From Chloroflexi bacterium HGW-Chloroflexi-4 (lineage in GTDB: Bacteria; Chloroflexota; Anaerolineae; Anaerolineales; Anaerolineaceae): a stretch of 64,000 nucleotides of DNA. Each line of letters starts with the position of its first letter. Position 1 is the first letter of the stretch. The position numbers were made by a program, and so were the translations under genes. Shown in pieces: positions 1-8,420 of this stretch. Where the stretch lies: the NCBI GenBank assembly GCA_002840715.1, contig PHBW01000009.1:1-64000 (forward strand). The letters run 5' to 3'. The notes below the pieces were generated by a model, which did no database searches, had not been told where the DNA came from, and saw nothing but the letters and a program-made list of their open reading frames with translations.

Positions 1-30
1 GCAAAAGCTCCCGCATAACCACTTTTTATT

Positions 31-70
31 TTTTGGAATGCATCAAATAGAAATTTGATTTGCTCCAAAA
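31..70 (+). other. Hairpin upstream of the peptide permease gene
   Basis: Two nested complementary arms are visible: TTTTGGA (31-37) pairs with TCCAAAA (64-70) and ATCAAAT (42-48) with ATTTGAT (53-59), separated by a small internal loop and closed by a short AGAA-containing loop. It lies just ahead of the first permease. It may be an intercistronic hairpin after an upstream gene outside the window; no long U tract follows, so a terminator role is not supported. Confidence 0.45.
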
Positions 71-99
71 TGTAAAAAAATCTGAGTTGAGGTGTGTAG

Positions 100-1164
100 A
101 TGACCAATTACATTATTCGTCGTTTGCTTCTGGTGCCTGTTTTATTATTTGGTGTGACGTTGATTATTTTTGCGTTACTTCAAACCATGGGCCCGGTGGA
201 ACGGTCTGCTTTATTTGTCAGGGACTTTCCACGCAATGAGAGGCAGATTGAAGGAATTATCAAGAAATATGATTTAGATGCTCCATTCTATGTGCAATAC
301 AAGAACTGGTTGCTTGGAAAAGTGGACAAAAACACAGGTATCCGACAAGGCGGCATTTTATTTGGTGATTTTGGATACTCACGTACTGCTTCTCAGCCAG
401 TTATTGACATCATCAAGTCTAACTTCCCAAATACACTTGATCTCACTATTTGGGCGGTTTTCCCGGTGCTATCTGTCGGTATATGGCTGGGTGTAAAAGC
501 AGCCGTCCATCAAAATGGATGGATTGATCAGGCGGCACGTATTTTTAGTATTGTTGGTACATCATTTCCAACCTTTGTATTTGGTTTATTGTTCCTGATG
601 GTTTTTTATGCTAATTTAGGCTGGTTCCCACCAGGCAAGATGTCAGATTGGGTCAATAATTTGATCTACTCTGGTGAGTTTATTCGATATACAAAATTAT
701 TAACCATTGACGCTTTATTAAACGGTCGATTGGATGTGTTCTGGGATGCTCTCAAACACATGATTTTGCCCATTTTGACACTCTCGTATATCTCATGGGC
801 TACATTTGTCCGTGTGACGCGTTCTTCTATGCTTGAAACATTGAGAATGGAATACGTCGTAACTGCCCGGGCAAAAGGCTTGAAAGAGAGCGATGTGATC
901 AATAAGCATGCCCGTCCCAATGCCATGATCCCTATCACCACACTGGCCGGTTTTCAGGTAATTGCCTTGTTGGGTGGTGTCGTGATCACAGAAACAGTGT
1001 TTAATTATCCGGGTATTGGTCAGGCTGCCGCCGCTGCCGCTCAAAACCTGGATGTAGTGACGGTTTTAGGTTTCGCCGTTTTTAATGGTCTGATTCTGAT
1101 CGTTGCCAACCTGGTTGTCGATATCCTTTATGGAATTATCGATCCTCGCGTTCGGTTATCTTAA
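100..1164 (+). CDS. Peptide/nickel ABC transporter permease, DppB/OppB type
   Basis: Inner-membrane subunit of a dipeptide/oligopeptide importer, 354 residues, the usual length for the family. The N-terminus (TNYIIRRLLLVPVLLFGVTLIIF) is the typical first membrane helix of DppB/OppB proteins, followed by a large extracytoplasmic loop and about five further helices. The cytoplasmic coupling loop that contacts the ATPase is seen as 'EYVVTARAKGLKESDVINKHARPNAM'. The ATG at 100 follows a GAGGTG ribosome-binding site. The DppC-type partner starts 15 nt after the stop, so the two are co-translated. The ATPase subunits are not in the window. The exact substrate (peptide or other family 5 ligand) cannot be told from sequence. 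Confidence 0.93.
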   Translation: MTNYIIRRLLLVPVLLFGVTLIIFALLQTMGPVERSALFVRDFPRNERQIEGIIKKYDLDAPFYVQYKNWLLGKVDKNTGIRQGGILFGDFGYSRTASQPVIDIIKSNFPNTLDLTIWAVFPVLSVGIWLGVKAAVHQNGWIDQAARIFSIVGTSFPTFVFGLLFLMVFYANLGWFPPGKMSDWVNNLIYSGEFIRYTKLLTIDALLNGRLDVFWDALKHMILPILTLSYISWATFVRVTRSSMLETLRMEYVVTARAKGLKESDVINKHARPNAMIPITTLAGFQVIALLGGVVITETVFNYPGIGQAAAAAAQNLDVVTVLGFAVFNGLILIVANLVVDILYGIIDPRVRLS

Positions 1165-1178
1165 CAAGGAGACAATTG

Positions 1179-2216
1179 ATGAGCGCTACAATTCCTACCG
1201 GAGATAACACATTACTCACCGAAACCCTGCCAGAACGCAAGATTGGTTGGTTTGAACGCTTTTTGGGTCCCGAGAATTTTCGCATTGTCAAAGGCTTGGT
1301 AAAAACCCCTGCTTCAATTATGGGTTTTTCACTCATTTTTCTGTTTGTTCTGATTGCAATATTTGCACCAGTGATTGCGCCGCCTGTGGGCAATGACCCT
1401 TATAAAATTCCACGAGACGGCTTTTCGGCTGAACCAAAACCGATGGGCGCTGAGTGGAAAAAGAATGTTCCTGATATCCCCTTTTGGTACACACCATTAA
1501 CAGGTCAAGATAAATGGGTGCATATTTTCGGAACCGCACAAGGTCAATACGATATTTTCTACGGTATTATCTGGGGTACGAGAACCGCCTTTAAAACAGG
1601 TTTGATCGTTGTGATCGCCACTTTCTTGATCGGTGTGATTGTCGGCTCGGTCTCAGCTTACTACGGCAAGTGGGTGGATAATATAATAATGAGGGTCGTG
1701 GACGTTTTCATGACATTGCCCTTCATTCTTGCAGCTTTGATTATGGCTGCAGTATTAACCCCAATGATGGGAAGGAGTCTGGTTCCTTCCATTCTCGCTT
1801 TGATTGCTTTTGGTTGGATGGGATATTCCAGAATTATCCGCGGCGATATTCTCTCAGTTAAAGAACGTGATTATGTGCTGGCTGCCCGTGTGGTGGGCGT
1901 CAAAGACAGCCGTATTTTGTTCAAACATATTTTGCCTAATGCAGTCTTCCCGACCTTGGTGCTTGCCTCTCTGGGTATTGGGGATGTGGTGCTCAGTTTT
2001 GCAGCATTATCATTCCTGGGTATCGGTACAGATGTCGGCTATGCCGACTGGGGTCAGATCTTAAGCTTTGCGAGAAACTGGATCACCAGCCTGCAAAACT
2101 ACTGGTATATCGTTGTTTGGCCAGGCCTTACTCTCGTGATGTTTGTGATGGGTTGGAACCTGGTTGGCGATGCCTTGCGTGATGTGCTTGATCCGCGTAT
2201 GCGCGGCAAATCATAA
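1179..2216 (+). CDS. Peptide/nickel ABC transporter permease, DppC/OppC type
   Basis: Second membrane subunit of the peptide importer, 345 residues. A cytoplasmic N-terminal tail of about 40 residues precedes the first membrane helix (SIMGFSLIFLFVLIAIFAPVIAP), the arrangement of DppC/OppC. The ATPase-contacting loop is 'RDYVLAARVVGVKDSRILFKHILPNA'. A TTG at 1176 is in frame, but AAGGAG at 1166-1171 is correctly spaced for the ATG at 1179, so I use the ATG. A residue stretch of about 60 between helix 1 and the conserved permease core is somewhat longer than in E. coli. Followed by an intrinsic terminator, so the binding-protein gene downstream is probably transcribed separately. Confidence 0.93.
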   Translation: MSATIPTGDNTLLTETLPERKIGWFERFLGPENFRIVKGLVKTPASIMGFSLIFLFVLIAIFAPVIAPPVGNDPYKIPRDGFSAEPKPMGAEWKKNVPDIPFWYTPLTGQDKWVHIFGTAQGQYDIFYGIIWGTRTAFKTGLIVVIATFLIGVIVGSVSAYYGKWVDNIIMRVVDVFMTLPFILAALIMAAVLTPMMGRSLVPSILALIAFGWMGYSRIIRGDILSVKERDYVLAARVVGVKDSRILFKHILPNAVFPTLVLASLGIGDVVLSFAALSFLGIGTDVGYADWGQILSFARNWITSLQNYWYIVVWPGLTLVMFVMGWNLVGDALRDVLDPRMRGKS

Positions 2217-2233
2217 TTAACTTTTGAAATCTA

Positions 2234-2263
2234 CAGACCCCGTTCAACGGGGTCTGTCTTTTT
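2234..2263 (+). terminator. Rho-independent terminator after the peptide permeases
   Basis: CAGACCCCG (2234-2242) and CGGGGTCTG (2248-2256) form a 9-bp GC-rich stem with a TTCAA loop, followed by a T-rich run. Confidence 0.88.
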
Positions 2264-2316
2264 AATCTCACAATGCTTTATAATCTGTTGAGTGGATACA
2301 GTTCAGGAGAATACAG

Positions 2317-4284
2317 ATGGATTATCGTTTTCATAAAATAATTGGCAAAATTACCTTAATTTTGATCGTGATGATTTTGGCACTTTCAGCATGTTCTGGT
2401 AATAACAGCCAAGACACGCCGCCTTTACTGACTTCTGAACCCACTTCTTCTCCTACTCAGACCGCAGAACCTGCATCCAAGCTAACAGTGTGTCTTGGTG
2501 AAGAACCCCAAACCCTCTACCTTTATGCCGGTTCAACCCAAGCCATGTGGAGTGTCTTGGAAGCCATCTATGATGGTCCCATTGACACTATAAACAACTT
2601 GCCAGTGCCTGTCATCTTAAACGAATTACCTAGATTGGATAACGGCGGTGTCAAGCTCCAATCAGTGACAGTCAGTCAGGGTGATAAAGTTGCCAACACA
2701 ACTGGGGATGTTGTCTCTTTGCAAAAGGGTGTAAAGGTTTTCCCCGAAGGCTGCACATCGGAATCTTGCGCCATTGAATGGGATGGTTCATCCGCAATTA
2801 ATCTGGTTCAAATGACCGCTGATTTTAGTTTGTTACCGGGTTTGAAATGGTCAGATGGTGAAGCCCTTACTGCAGAAGATTCGGTCTATTCTTATCAGCT
2901 CAGTGCTGACCCCGCCACCAAGGTCGTCAAAACTAACATTAACCGCACCGCTTCTTATGAGTCTATTGCTGCCGAAACCGTCAAATGGACCGGAATCCCG
3001 GGGTATCTTACCACCAGACCTTCAAGTTTCTTCTGGCTGCCGCAGCCAAAACACCTGCTTGAAACTTTTACCGCTGAAGATCTGAATTCTGCAGAAATTA
3101 CCAATAAATCACCCATGGGGTGGGGTGCCTACCAAATTTCAGAGTGGGTACCAGGCAGCGAGATCCGACTGGTAAAAAACCCCAATTACTTTAAATCTGC
3201 CGAGGGTTTACCTAAATTTGACGAACTGATCTACCGCTTTTTGCCAACCATGCCAAATGCCGATCTTTCTCCTTTGGTTAACGGCGAATGCGACATAATG
3301 GATACTTCGACTGGTCTTGATGATCAGATTCAATCAGTCAGAGAACTAGAGCTAGCCGGAAGCATTACTTCCTATTTTGGGCAGGGTCCCGCCTGGGAAG
3401 CCATCAATTTCGGCATCAAACCGGCATCCTATGATGCGGTTTACAATCCTTACGAAGACCGTCAAGATTTCTTTGGTGATGTGCGTACCCGCCAGGCTTT
3501 CGCATCCTGCATTAACCGTCCAGCGATCATTAGCGATGTGCTTTTAAGTCAATCTCAGATTCCGCCGACCTATTTGCCGCTTACCAATCCACTGGCCGTT
3601 CAAGGTTTGCCGATCATAGGGTATGACACAGCCGCAGGCATCCAGTTGCTAGAAGAAGTGGGTTGGAAGGATCAGGATGGCAATCCTGAAACACCACGCA
3701 CGGCAGCCGGTGTGGCTAATGTGTTTAATGACACGCCATTCAGTTTGACCTATTCAGTGTCTGATACTGAACAGAACCGGAAAATTGCTCATATCGTGGT
3801 CACATCCATGAAGGATTGCGGCGTTGAAGTTACACCCATATTTTTGGCTCCTTCTGAATTGCTTGCCGCCGGACCGGAAGGTCCGTTGTTTGGCCGGAAT
3901 TTTGACCTGGCGCAGTTGGGATGGTCTTCTGGCAACCTGCCTTCATGTTTCTTGTATACATCCTCAGAAATTCCGACAATTGACAACAATTGGTTGGGAC
4001 AACATTATGGCGGTCTTAACCTGACAGGTTATTCCAATCTTGACTACGACGCTTATTGCAGCGCAATACTGAACGCCGGTCTGGATGCAACTATTTTTAA
4101 CCAAAACAATCAATTCACCCAACAAACGCTGGCAAATGACCTGCCAATGTTGCCATTGTTTTATCAAATTAAAGCCATGGCTTCACGTGTAGATCTTTGC
4201 GGTCTTTCGTTGGATACCAGCGCACGCAGCGGATTGGTAAACATTGAGGGCATCGAGATTTCACAAACCTGTGATGCAAAGTAG
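2317..4284 (+). CDS. Peptide ABC transporter substrate-binding lipoprotein (family 5)
   Basis: Extracellular ligand-binding partner of the preceding permeases, 655 residues. The N-terminus is a lipoprotein signal with lipobox LSAC and the lipidated Cys at residue 26, then a Ser/Thr/Pro-rich linker before the globular domain (from about residue 48, 'KLTVCLGEEPQTLYLY'). Family 5 features include 'LLPGLKWSDGEALTAEDSVYSY' and 'WGAYQISEWVPGSEIRLVKNPNYF'. It is longer than the usual 520-560 residues, with an extra segment at about 115-165 ('VSQGDKVANTTGDVVSLQKG...'). The gene lies after a terminator and has its own TATAAT-like sequence at about 2278, so independent and higher expression than the permeases is plausible. 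Confidence 0.9.
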   Translation: MDYRFHKIIGKITLILIVMILALSACSGNNSQDTPPLLTSEPTSSPTQTAEPASKLTVCLGEEPQTLYLYAGSTQAMWSVLEAIYDGPIDTINNLPVPVILNELPRLDNGGVKLQSVTVSQGDKVANTTGDVVSLQKGVKVFPEGCTSESCAIEWDGSSAINLVQMTADFSLLPGLKWSDGEALTAEDSVYSYQLSADPATKVVKTNINRTASYESIAAETVKWTGIPGYLTTRPSSFFWLPQPKHLLETFTAEDLNSAEITNKSPMGWGAYQISEWVPGSEIRLVKNPNYFKSAEGLPKFDELIYRFLPTMPNADLSPLVNGECDIMDTSTGLDDQIQSVRELELAGSITSYFGQGPAWEAINFGIKPASYDAVYNPYEDRQDFFGDVRTRQAFASCINRPAIISDVLLSQSQIPPTYLPLTNPLAVQGLPIIGYDTAAGIQLLEEVGWKDQDGNPETPRTAAGVANVFNDTPFSLTYSVSDTEQNRKIAHIVVTSMKDCGVEVTPIFLAPSELLAAGPEGPLFGRNFDLAQLGWSSGNLPSCFLYTSSEIPTIDNNWLGQHYGGLNLTGYSNLDYDAYCSAILNAGLDATIFNQNNQFTQQTLANDLPMLPLFYQIKAMASRVDLCGLSLDTSARSGLVNIEGIEISQTCDAK

Positions 4285-4312
4285 GGTTTACGGCAATAAG
4301 GTAAAATTGAGG

Positions 4313-4342
4313 TTGGCTTAACCCACTTTTTTGTGTTAAAAT
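4313..4342 (+). promoter_or_regulatory. Sigma-70-type promoter of tRNA-Gln
   Basis: TTGGCT (4313-4318), an 18-bp spacer and TAAAAT (4337-4342). The expected start of transcription is about 20 nt before the tRNA. Confidence 0.6.
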
Positions 4343-4368
4343 CTACTTCGCGATTAAGGAGTATCCCT

Positions 4369-4439
4369 TGGGGCATGGTGCAATGGCAGCACACCAGACT
4401 TTGGATCTGTCTATCTTGGTTCGAATCCAGGTGCCCCAG
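4369..4439 (+). tRNA. tRNA-Gln (anticodon TTG)
   Basis: A 71-nt cloverleaf can be drawn. The acceptor stem is TGGGGCA with TGCCCCA and discriminator G; the D arm is GTGC/GCAC; the anticodon loop CTTTGGA carries TTG; the T arm is the standard GGTTCGAATCC type. The 3' CCA is not encoded. The first base U and discriminator G are typical of bacterial tRNA-Gln. Confidence 0.96.
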
Positions 4440-4505
4440 CCTGAAACAGCTATATATCTTGGAAGAACGAGAGAGGTCGCTGCTTATTAGTTTCGACCCG
4501 GAAGG

Positions 4506-4549
4506 CGAGCCAGCAAAGTACCATTCATGCTGTGGCTCGTTTTTTTTTA
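4506..4549 (+). terminator. Rho-independent terminator after tRNA-Gln
   Basis: CGAGCCA (4506-4512) pairs with TGGCTCG (4533-4539); the stem can be extended by GCA/TGC across a small bulge, and nine T residues follow. It lies about 65 nt after the tRNA and just ahead of glmU. Confidence 0.88.
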
Positions 4550-4575
4550 CAAGCAGCTCTCATCAGGAGTGAAAT

Positions 4576-5916
4576 ATGAAAATAAATACCATTATTTTGG
4601 CAGCAGGTCAGGGCACGCGCATGATTTCTGAGCTGCCAAAAGTGCTTCATCCAGTCAACAATAAACCTTTGATCTTGTATTCCATCCAGGCAGCCAAAGC
4701 TGCCGGTTCGAACCAGCCCATCGTTATTATAGGAAATGGTGCGGATACTGTGAAGAAGACGGTGGGTGACGGCGGCCGGTTTGTGTTGCAAGCCGAACGC
4801 CTGGGCACTGCCCATGCCGTTATGGTGGCCGAGTCTGAACTGAAAGGCATGGGAGACCTGGTTTTAGTCATTGCAGGAGATATGCCGCTCTTGACTGCAG
4901 ATACTTTGAGGCTGTTGGTTCAAAAACAAAGCGACAACCAGGGACCGTTAACCATGTTGACAGTTCATTCCAACAATCCCCGCGGATTCGGTCGCATCTT
5001 GCGAGGTGTGGAAGGCGAGATCAGGGCGATCGTGGAAGAAGCGCAAGCCAGCAAAGATGAACTTAAAATTGATGAACTGAATGTTGGCGCTTACTGTTTC
5101 AACTCAGATTGGCTTTGGAAAGCACTAAAAAAAGTGCAGCTCTCTCCGAAAGGTGAATATTACCTTACCGACCTGGTGGGCATAGCCGTGAGCGAGGGCT
5201 GTGGTGTTGATTCCATCCAATTGGAAGATGAAGAGGAAGCGCTTGGCGTAAATAACCGCATCCATCTGGCTGACGCAGAACGCATCATCCGCAGGCGGGT
5301 GAATGAGGCACATATGCTTGCAGGGGTCTCAATGATTGACCCCAATCAGGTGTATATTGAAGAAGGAGTTACCATTGGCAGGGACACTATCCTTTATCCC
5401 GGCACACGCTTGACCGGCGGCACCACCATTGGTGAAAGCTGTGAAATTGGCCCGAACACGATCATTGATGCATCCACCATTGGCAGCCACTGTCATTTAC
5501 TGGCTTCAGTCATTGAAGGTGCTGTCGTGGGCGATCATGTGGGTATGGGGCCATTCTGTCATTTGCGTAAAGGCGCTCATCTGGGCAACGGTGTGCACAT
5601 GGGCAATTTTGGTGAAGTCAAAGATTCAAGTCTCGCAGCCGGCGTAAAAATGGGACATTTCTCATATATCGGCAACGCCACCATTGGCGAGAATGTCAAT
5701 ATTGGAGCAGGCACCATTACCTGCAATTTTGATGGGCAGTATAAACATCCCACCGAGATTGGTGCAGATGCATTTATCGGCAGCGATACCATGCTAGTAG
5801 CGCCTCTAAAGATCGGTAAAGGTGCAAAAACCGGTGCAGGGTCAGTAGTGACACATGATGTTCCTGACGGCGAGGTTGTGGTGGGTGTGCCTGCCAGAAG
5901 ATTAAAGGATAAATAG
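4576..5916 (+). CDS. glmU: Bifunctional GlmU: glucosamine-1-phosphate acetyltransferase / N-acetylglucosamine-1-phosphate uridyltransferase
   Basis: Makes UDP-N-acetylglucosamine, the precursor of peptidoglycan and surface sugars, in two cytoplasmic steps. The N-terminal pyrophosphorylase domain (about 1-225) begins with the nucleotide-binding signature LAAGQGTRM (8-16) followed by LPKVLHPV. A linker of about 20 residues leads to the C-terminal left-handed beta-helix with many hexapeptide turns ('VTIGRDTILYPGTRLTGGTTIGESCEIGPNTII...'). 'GNFGEVKDSSLAAGVKMGHFSYIGNATIGENVNIGAGTITCNFDG' is the typical acetyltransferase active-site region. The length (446) is normal. RBS AGGAG sits ahead of the ATG. 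The next gene starts 1 nt after the stop. Confidence 0.97.
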   Translation: MKINTIILAAGQGTRMISELPKVLHPVNNKPLILYSIQAAKAAGSNQPIVIIGNGADTVKKTVGDGGRFVLQAERLGTAHAVMVAESELKGMGDLVLVIAGDMPLLTADTLRLLVQKQSDNQGPLTMLTVHSNNPRGFGRILRGVEGEIRAIVEEAQASKDELKIDELNVGAYCFNSDWLWKALKKVQLSPKGEYYLTDLVGIAVSEGCGVDSIQLEDEEEALGVNNRIHLADAERIIRRRVNEAHMLAGVSMIDPNQVYIEEGVTIGRDTILYPGTRLTGGTTIGESCEIGPNTIIDASTIGSHCHLLASVIEGAVVGDHVGMGPFCHLRKGAHLGNGVHMGNFGEVKDSSLAAGVKMGHFSYIGNATIGENVNIGAGTITCNFDGQYKHPTEIGADAFIGSDTMLVAPLKIGKGAKTGAGSVVTHDVPDGEVVVGVPARRLKDK

Positions 5917-5917
5917 C

Positions 5918-7171
5918 ATGTATCTTGCTTGGATTTTGGGTGGGTTTTTGCTGGTGCTTGATCTGTTCTTTTCTTTTTTAAGAGCAGCACTTGTCAATGT
6001 TAGGGTTCCCCAATTATTGGAACTTGGAAGCGATGACCCTACACAACTTGAGGAAACCATTACCTTCCTGGAAAAACCCCAACTTCGCGCAACTTTGCGC
6101 TTTTTGGTTGCCATGACCCATATTTTGCTGGCCGCGTGTGTTTGGACGATCTGCTCGAGCACACTGGCTGATCTGTCTTTTGGAGCCATCATTGGCATTC
6201 TGGTGGGGTTCTTGTTGTTTGTTTTAATCTTTGAATTCACCATAGAAAGAATTCCCTTGAAAAACCCTGAATTATGGGCATTGCGCCTGACTTCTGTTGG
6301 AAGATTTCTCAACGTGGTCTTTAGCCCCATTACCAAGACTTTGGTTTGGCTGCAAGGCACAAACCATCAAACCCAACGCTCACTCGGATCAGTCACCGAA
6401 GACGAACTAAAAACCTGGGTTGAAATGGGCGAACCTGAAGGGGATTTGGAACCTGACGAACGCAAAATGATCTATTCGATCTTTCAGTTTGGAGAAACCC
6501 TCTGCCGCGAGATCATGGTTCCGCGCATGGAAGTGCTTGCCCTTGAAGTCAAGACCCCGCTGAACCAGGCGATTAACGCTCTGATTGATTCCGGTCATTC
6601 GCGCGTGCCTGTCTATGATGACGAAATTGACAATGTCTTGGGTATGCTTTATGCCAAAGACTTGCTTAAAATTCATGGCAACACCAATGAAAAAGGGTCC
6701 ATCAAAAGATATTTGCGCAAAGCTTATTTTGTGCCGGAATCCAAGAAAGTGGATGAACTGCTGGCTGAAATGCAGGCTAACGGCATTCATATCGCAGTGG
6801 TCGTGGATGAATACGGCGGCATGGCAGGATTAGTCACTTTGGAAGATATTGTTGAAGAAATTGTAGGTGAGATCCGCGACGAGTATGATCAAAGTGAAGA
6901 ACTTCTGGTTCAAAAAATTTCGGAAGATGAGGTTCTCTTTAGGGGACGAGTTTCATTGGATGATTTTAACGATGCGATTGACACTCATCTTGATCCCGAT
7001 ATGACAGATACCCTGGGCGGCTACTTCTACAGCGAATTAGGACGTGTGCCTGCTGAAGGCGATCGCCTTGATGTTGAGGGCTGGATTTTAACTGTCGAAG
7101 AAGTACGCGGACGACGTGTTGGAAAAATACGAGCACGCAGGCAACTTGTCAACGAAATGGAGAGTATCTAA
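5918..7171 (+). CDS. CorC/HlyC-family membrane protein with CBS pair
   Basis: Inner-membrane protein of the hemolysin/CorC group, linked in the literature to divalent-cation (Mg2+/Co2+) export, 417 residues. The N-terminal part (1-150) has three hydrophobic segments in a DUF21-like arrangement. Cytoplasmic tandem CBS domains follow (about 190-320: 'REIMVPRMEVLALEVKTPLNQAINALIDSGHSRVPVYDDEIDNVLGMLYAKDLL' and 'HIAVVVDEYGGMAGLVTLEDIVEEIVGEIRDEYD'), and then the C-terminal CorC/HlyC transporter-associated domain ('LFRGRVSLDDFNDAID...DTLGGYF'). The ATG is 1 nt after the glmU stop and the stop overlaps the cdd start (TAATG), so the three are one operon. The transport substrate is inferred from the family only. 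Confidence 0.9.
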   Translation: MYLAWILGGFLLVLDLFFSFLRAALVNVRVPQLLELGSDDPTQLEETITFLEKPQLRATLRFLVAMTHILLAACVWTICSSTLADLSFGAIIGILVGFLLFVLIFEFTIERIPLKNPELWALRLTSVGRFLNVVFSPITKTLVWLQGTNHQTQRSLGSVTEDELKTWVEMGEPEGDLEPDERKMIYSIFQFGETLCREIMVPRMEVLALEVKTPLNQAINALIDSGHSRVPVYDDEIDNVLGMLYAKDLLKIHGNTNEKGSIKRYLRKAYFVPESKKVDELLAEMQANGIHIAVVVDEYGGMAGLVTLEDIVEEIVGEIRDEYDQSEELLVQKISEDEVLFRGRVSLDDFNDAIDTHLDPDMTDTLGGYFYSELGRVPAEGDRLDVEGWILTVEEVRGRRVGKIRARRQLVNEMESI

Positions 7172-7575
7172 TGCAACTCACACCGGAACTTCAAAAACAA
7201 TTGATTGATACAGCCGTGCAAGTTCGTGACTGGGCTTACGCGCCTTATTCAAAATATCACGTGGGGGCGGCTTTGCTCACTGCTTCTGGAAAGGTTTATG
7301 ACGGGGTTAACATTGAGAATGCTGTCTATCCTTTGGGATTATGCGCAGAGAGGGTTGCAATCTTTAAAGCTGTATCTGAAGGTGAGCGTGAGTTTGTTGC
7401 GATTGCCATCGCCACAGAGAATGCCGGCATGCCTTGTGGTTCCTGCCGCCAGGTTATGGCAGAATTTGGGCTGTCGATGCGTGTGATTGTAGTAGATACG
7501 TCGGGAATAATTCATTTTGAATCCACTGTGGATGGATTATTACCAGGAGCATTTACCCCTAAAGATTTAATTTGA
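7171..7575 (+). CDS. cdd: Cytidine deaminase
   Basis: Converts cytidine and deoxycytidine to uridine and deoxyuridine in pyrimidine salvage. At 134 residues it is the small tetrameric type. Zinc and catalytic residues are visible as C58-A-E60 and P88-C-G-S-C92, and the substrate-binding 'NIENAVYPLGLCAER' and N-terminal 'YAPYSKYHVGAALL' motifs are intact. The start overlaps the upstream stop by one base (TAATG), indicating translational coupling. recO follows after 7 nt, a common adjacency in Gram-positive-like and Chloroflexota genomes. Confidence 0.96.
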   Translation: MQLTPELQKQLIDTAVQVRDWAYAPYSKYHVGAALLTASGKVYDGVNIENAVYPLGLCAERVAIFKAVSEGEREFVAIAIATENAGMPCGSCRQVMAEFGLSMRVIVVDTSGIIHFESTVDGLLPGAFTPKDLI

Positions 7576-7582
7576 GGCCATT

Positions 7583-8341
7583 GTGCCAAAAACAGAAAGA
7601 ACCCTGCGGGTTGAGGCCATCGTTCTCCACCATACCAATTGGGGAGAAGCAGACCGGCTGCTGACAGTTTTCACCAAGTCTCATGGCAAACTGCGTGCGA
7701 TAGCCAAAAGCGTGCGTAAAATGCAATCCCGCAAGGCAGGGCACCTTGAGCCCTTTTCTCATTCAACTCTTATGTTGGCCAAAGCCCACGATTTATGGAT
7801 CGTAACTGATGCAGAGACCATAGATGCGTTTTCGCCGCTGCGCGAAGACCTGCAGTTAATGACTCGCGCCGCTTATGTGATCGAATTGCTGGATCGCTTC
7901 ACCTTTGAGGAAGGCCAAAACTGGCAGTTATATCAACTGGTGGTGGATACCCTCAAACGGTTGTCAGAATCTCAAGATTCCTTTGTGCTGCTGCGCTACT
8001 ATGAGATGCGCCTGCTTGATTTGCTCGGGTTCCGGCCCATGCTGTTTGAATGCTCCAAATGCCGCAAAGAAATCCAGGCCGAAGATCAATTCTTTTCAGC
8101 CGATCAGGGCGGGGTGTTGTGTCCGAGCTGCGGAGCAAGAAGCGATGATTCGCGGTTGATCTCAATGGATGCCCTGCGTTTCATGCGCCATTTTCAGCGC
8201 AGCGATTACAAGACCTCCTTAAAAGCCGATCCCTCACCAAAAACGCGGTCAGAAGTTGAAGCACTGATGAACCATTATTTGACCTTTTTACTCGAACGAA
8301 AATTGAATACGCCTGAATTTTTCAAACAAATCCAAAACTGA
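7583..8341 (+). CDS. recO: DNA repair protein RecO
   Basis: Recombination mediator that, with RecR, loads RecA on SSB-coated DNA. 252 residues: an N-terminal OB fold ('RTLRVEAIVLHHTNWGEADRLLTVFTKSHGKLRAIAKSVRKMQSRKAGHLEPFSHSTLML') and a helical C-terminal domain with a four-cysteine zinc site (CSKC near 153-156 and CPSC near 176-179). The start is GTG at 7583, the first start consistent with the conserved N-terminus. Close spacing puts it in the glmU-cdd-recO operon. Confidence 0.93.
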   Translation: MPKTERTLRVEAIVLHHTNWGEADRLLTVFTKSHGKLRAIAKSVRKMQSRKAGHLEPFSHSTLMLAKAHDLWIVTDAETIDAFSPLREDLQLMTRAAYVIELLDRFTFEEGQNWQLYQLVVDTLKRLSESQDSFVLLRYYEMRLLDLLGFRPMLFECSKCRKEIQAEDQFFSADQGGVLCPSCGARSDDSRLISMDALRFMRHFQRSDYKTSLKADPSPKTRSEVEALMNHYLTFLLERKLNTPEFFKQIQN

Positions 8342-8375
8342 AATTCAAAAAATCCTTGGCAATCCATTCACAGGG

Positions 8376-8381
8376 TATAAT
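8376..8381 (+). promoter_or_regulatory. Probable -10 element of glyQS
   Basis: A perfect TATAAT lies 40 nt upstream of the glyQS start. The best nearby -35 (TTGGCA at 8356-8361) is only 14 bp away, so the -35 is uncertain. A small CCGC-AAGT-GCGG hairpin sits directly ahead of the GGGAGG ribosome-binding site. Confidence 0.4.
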
Positions 8382-8420
8382 TGGAACACTTAAAAATTCG
8401 CCGCAAGTGCGGGAGGATGT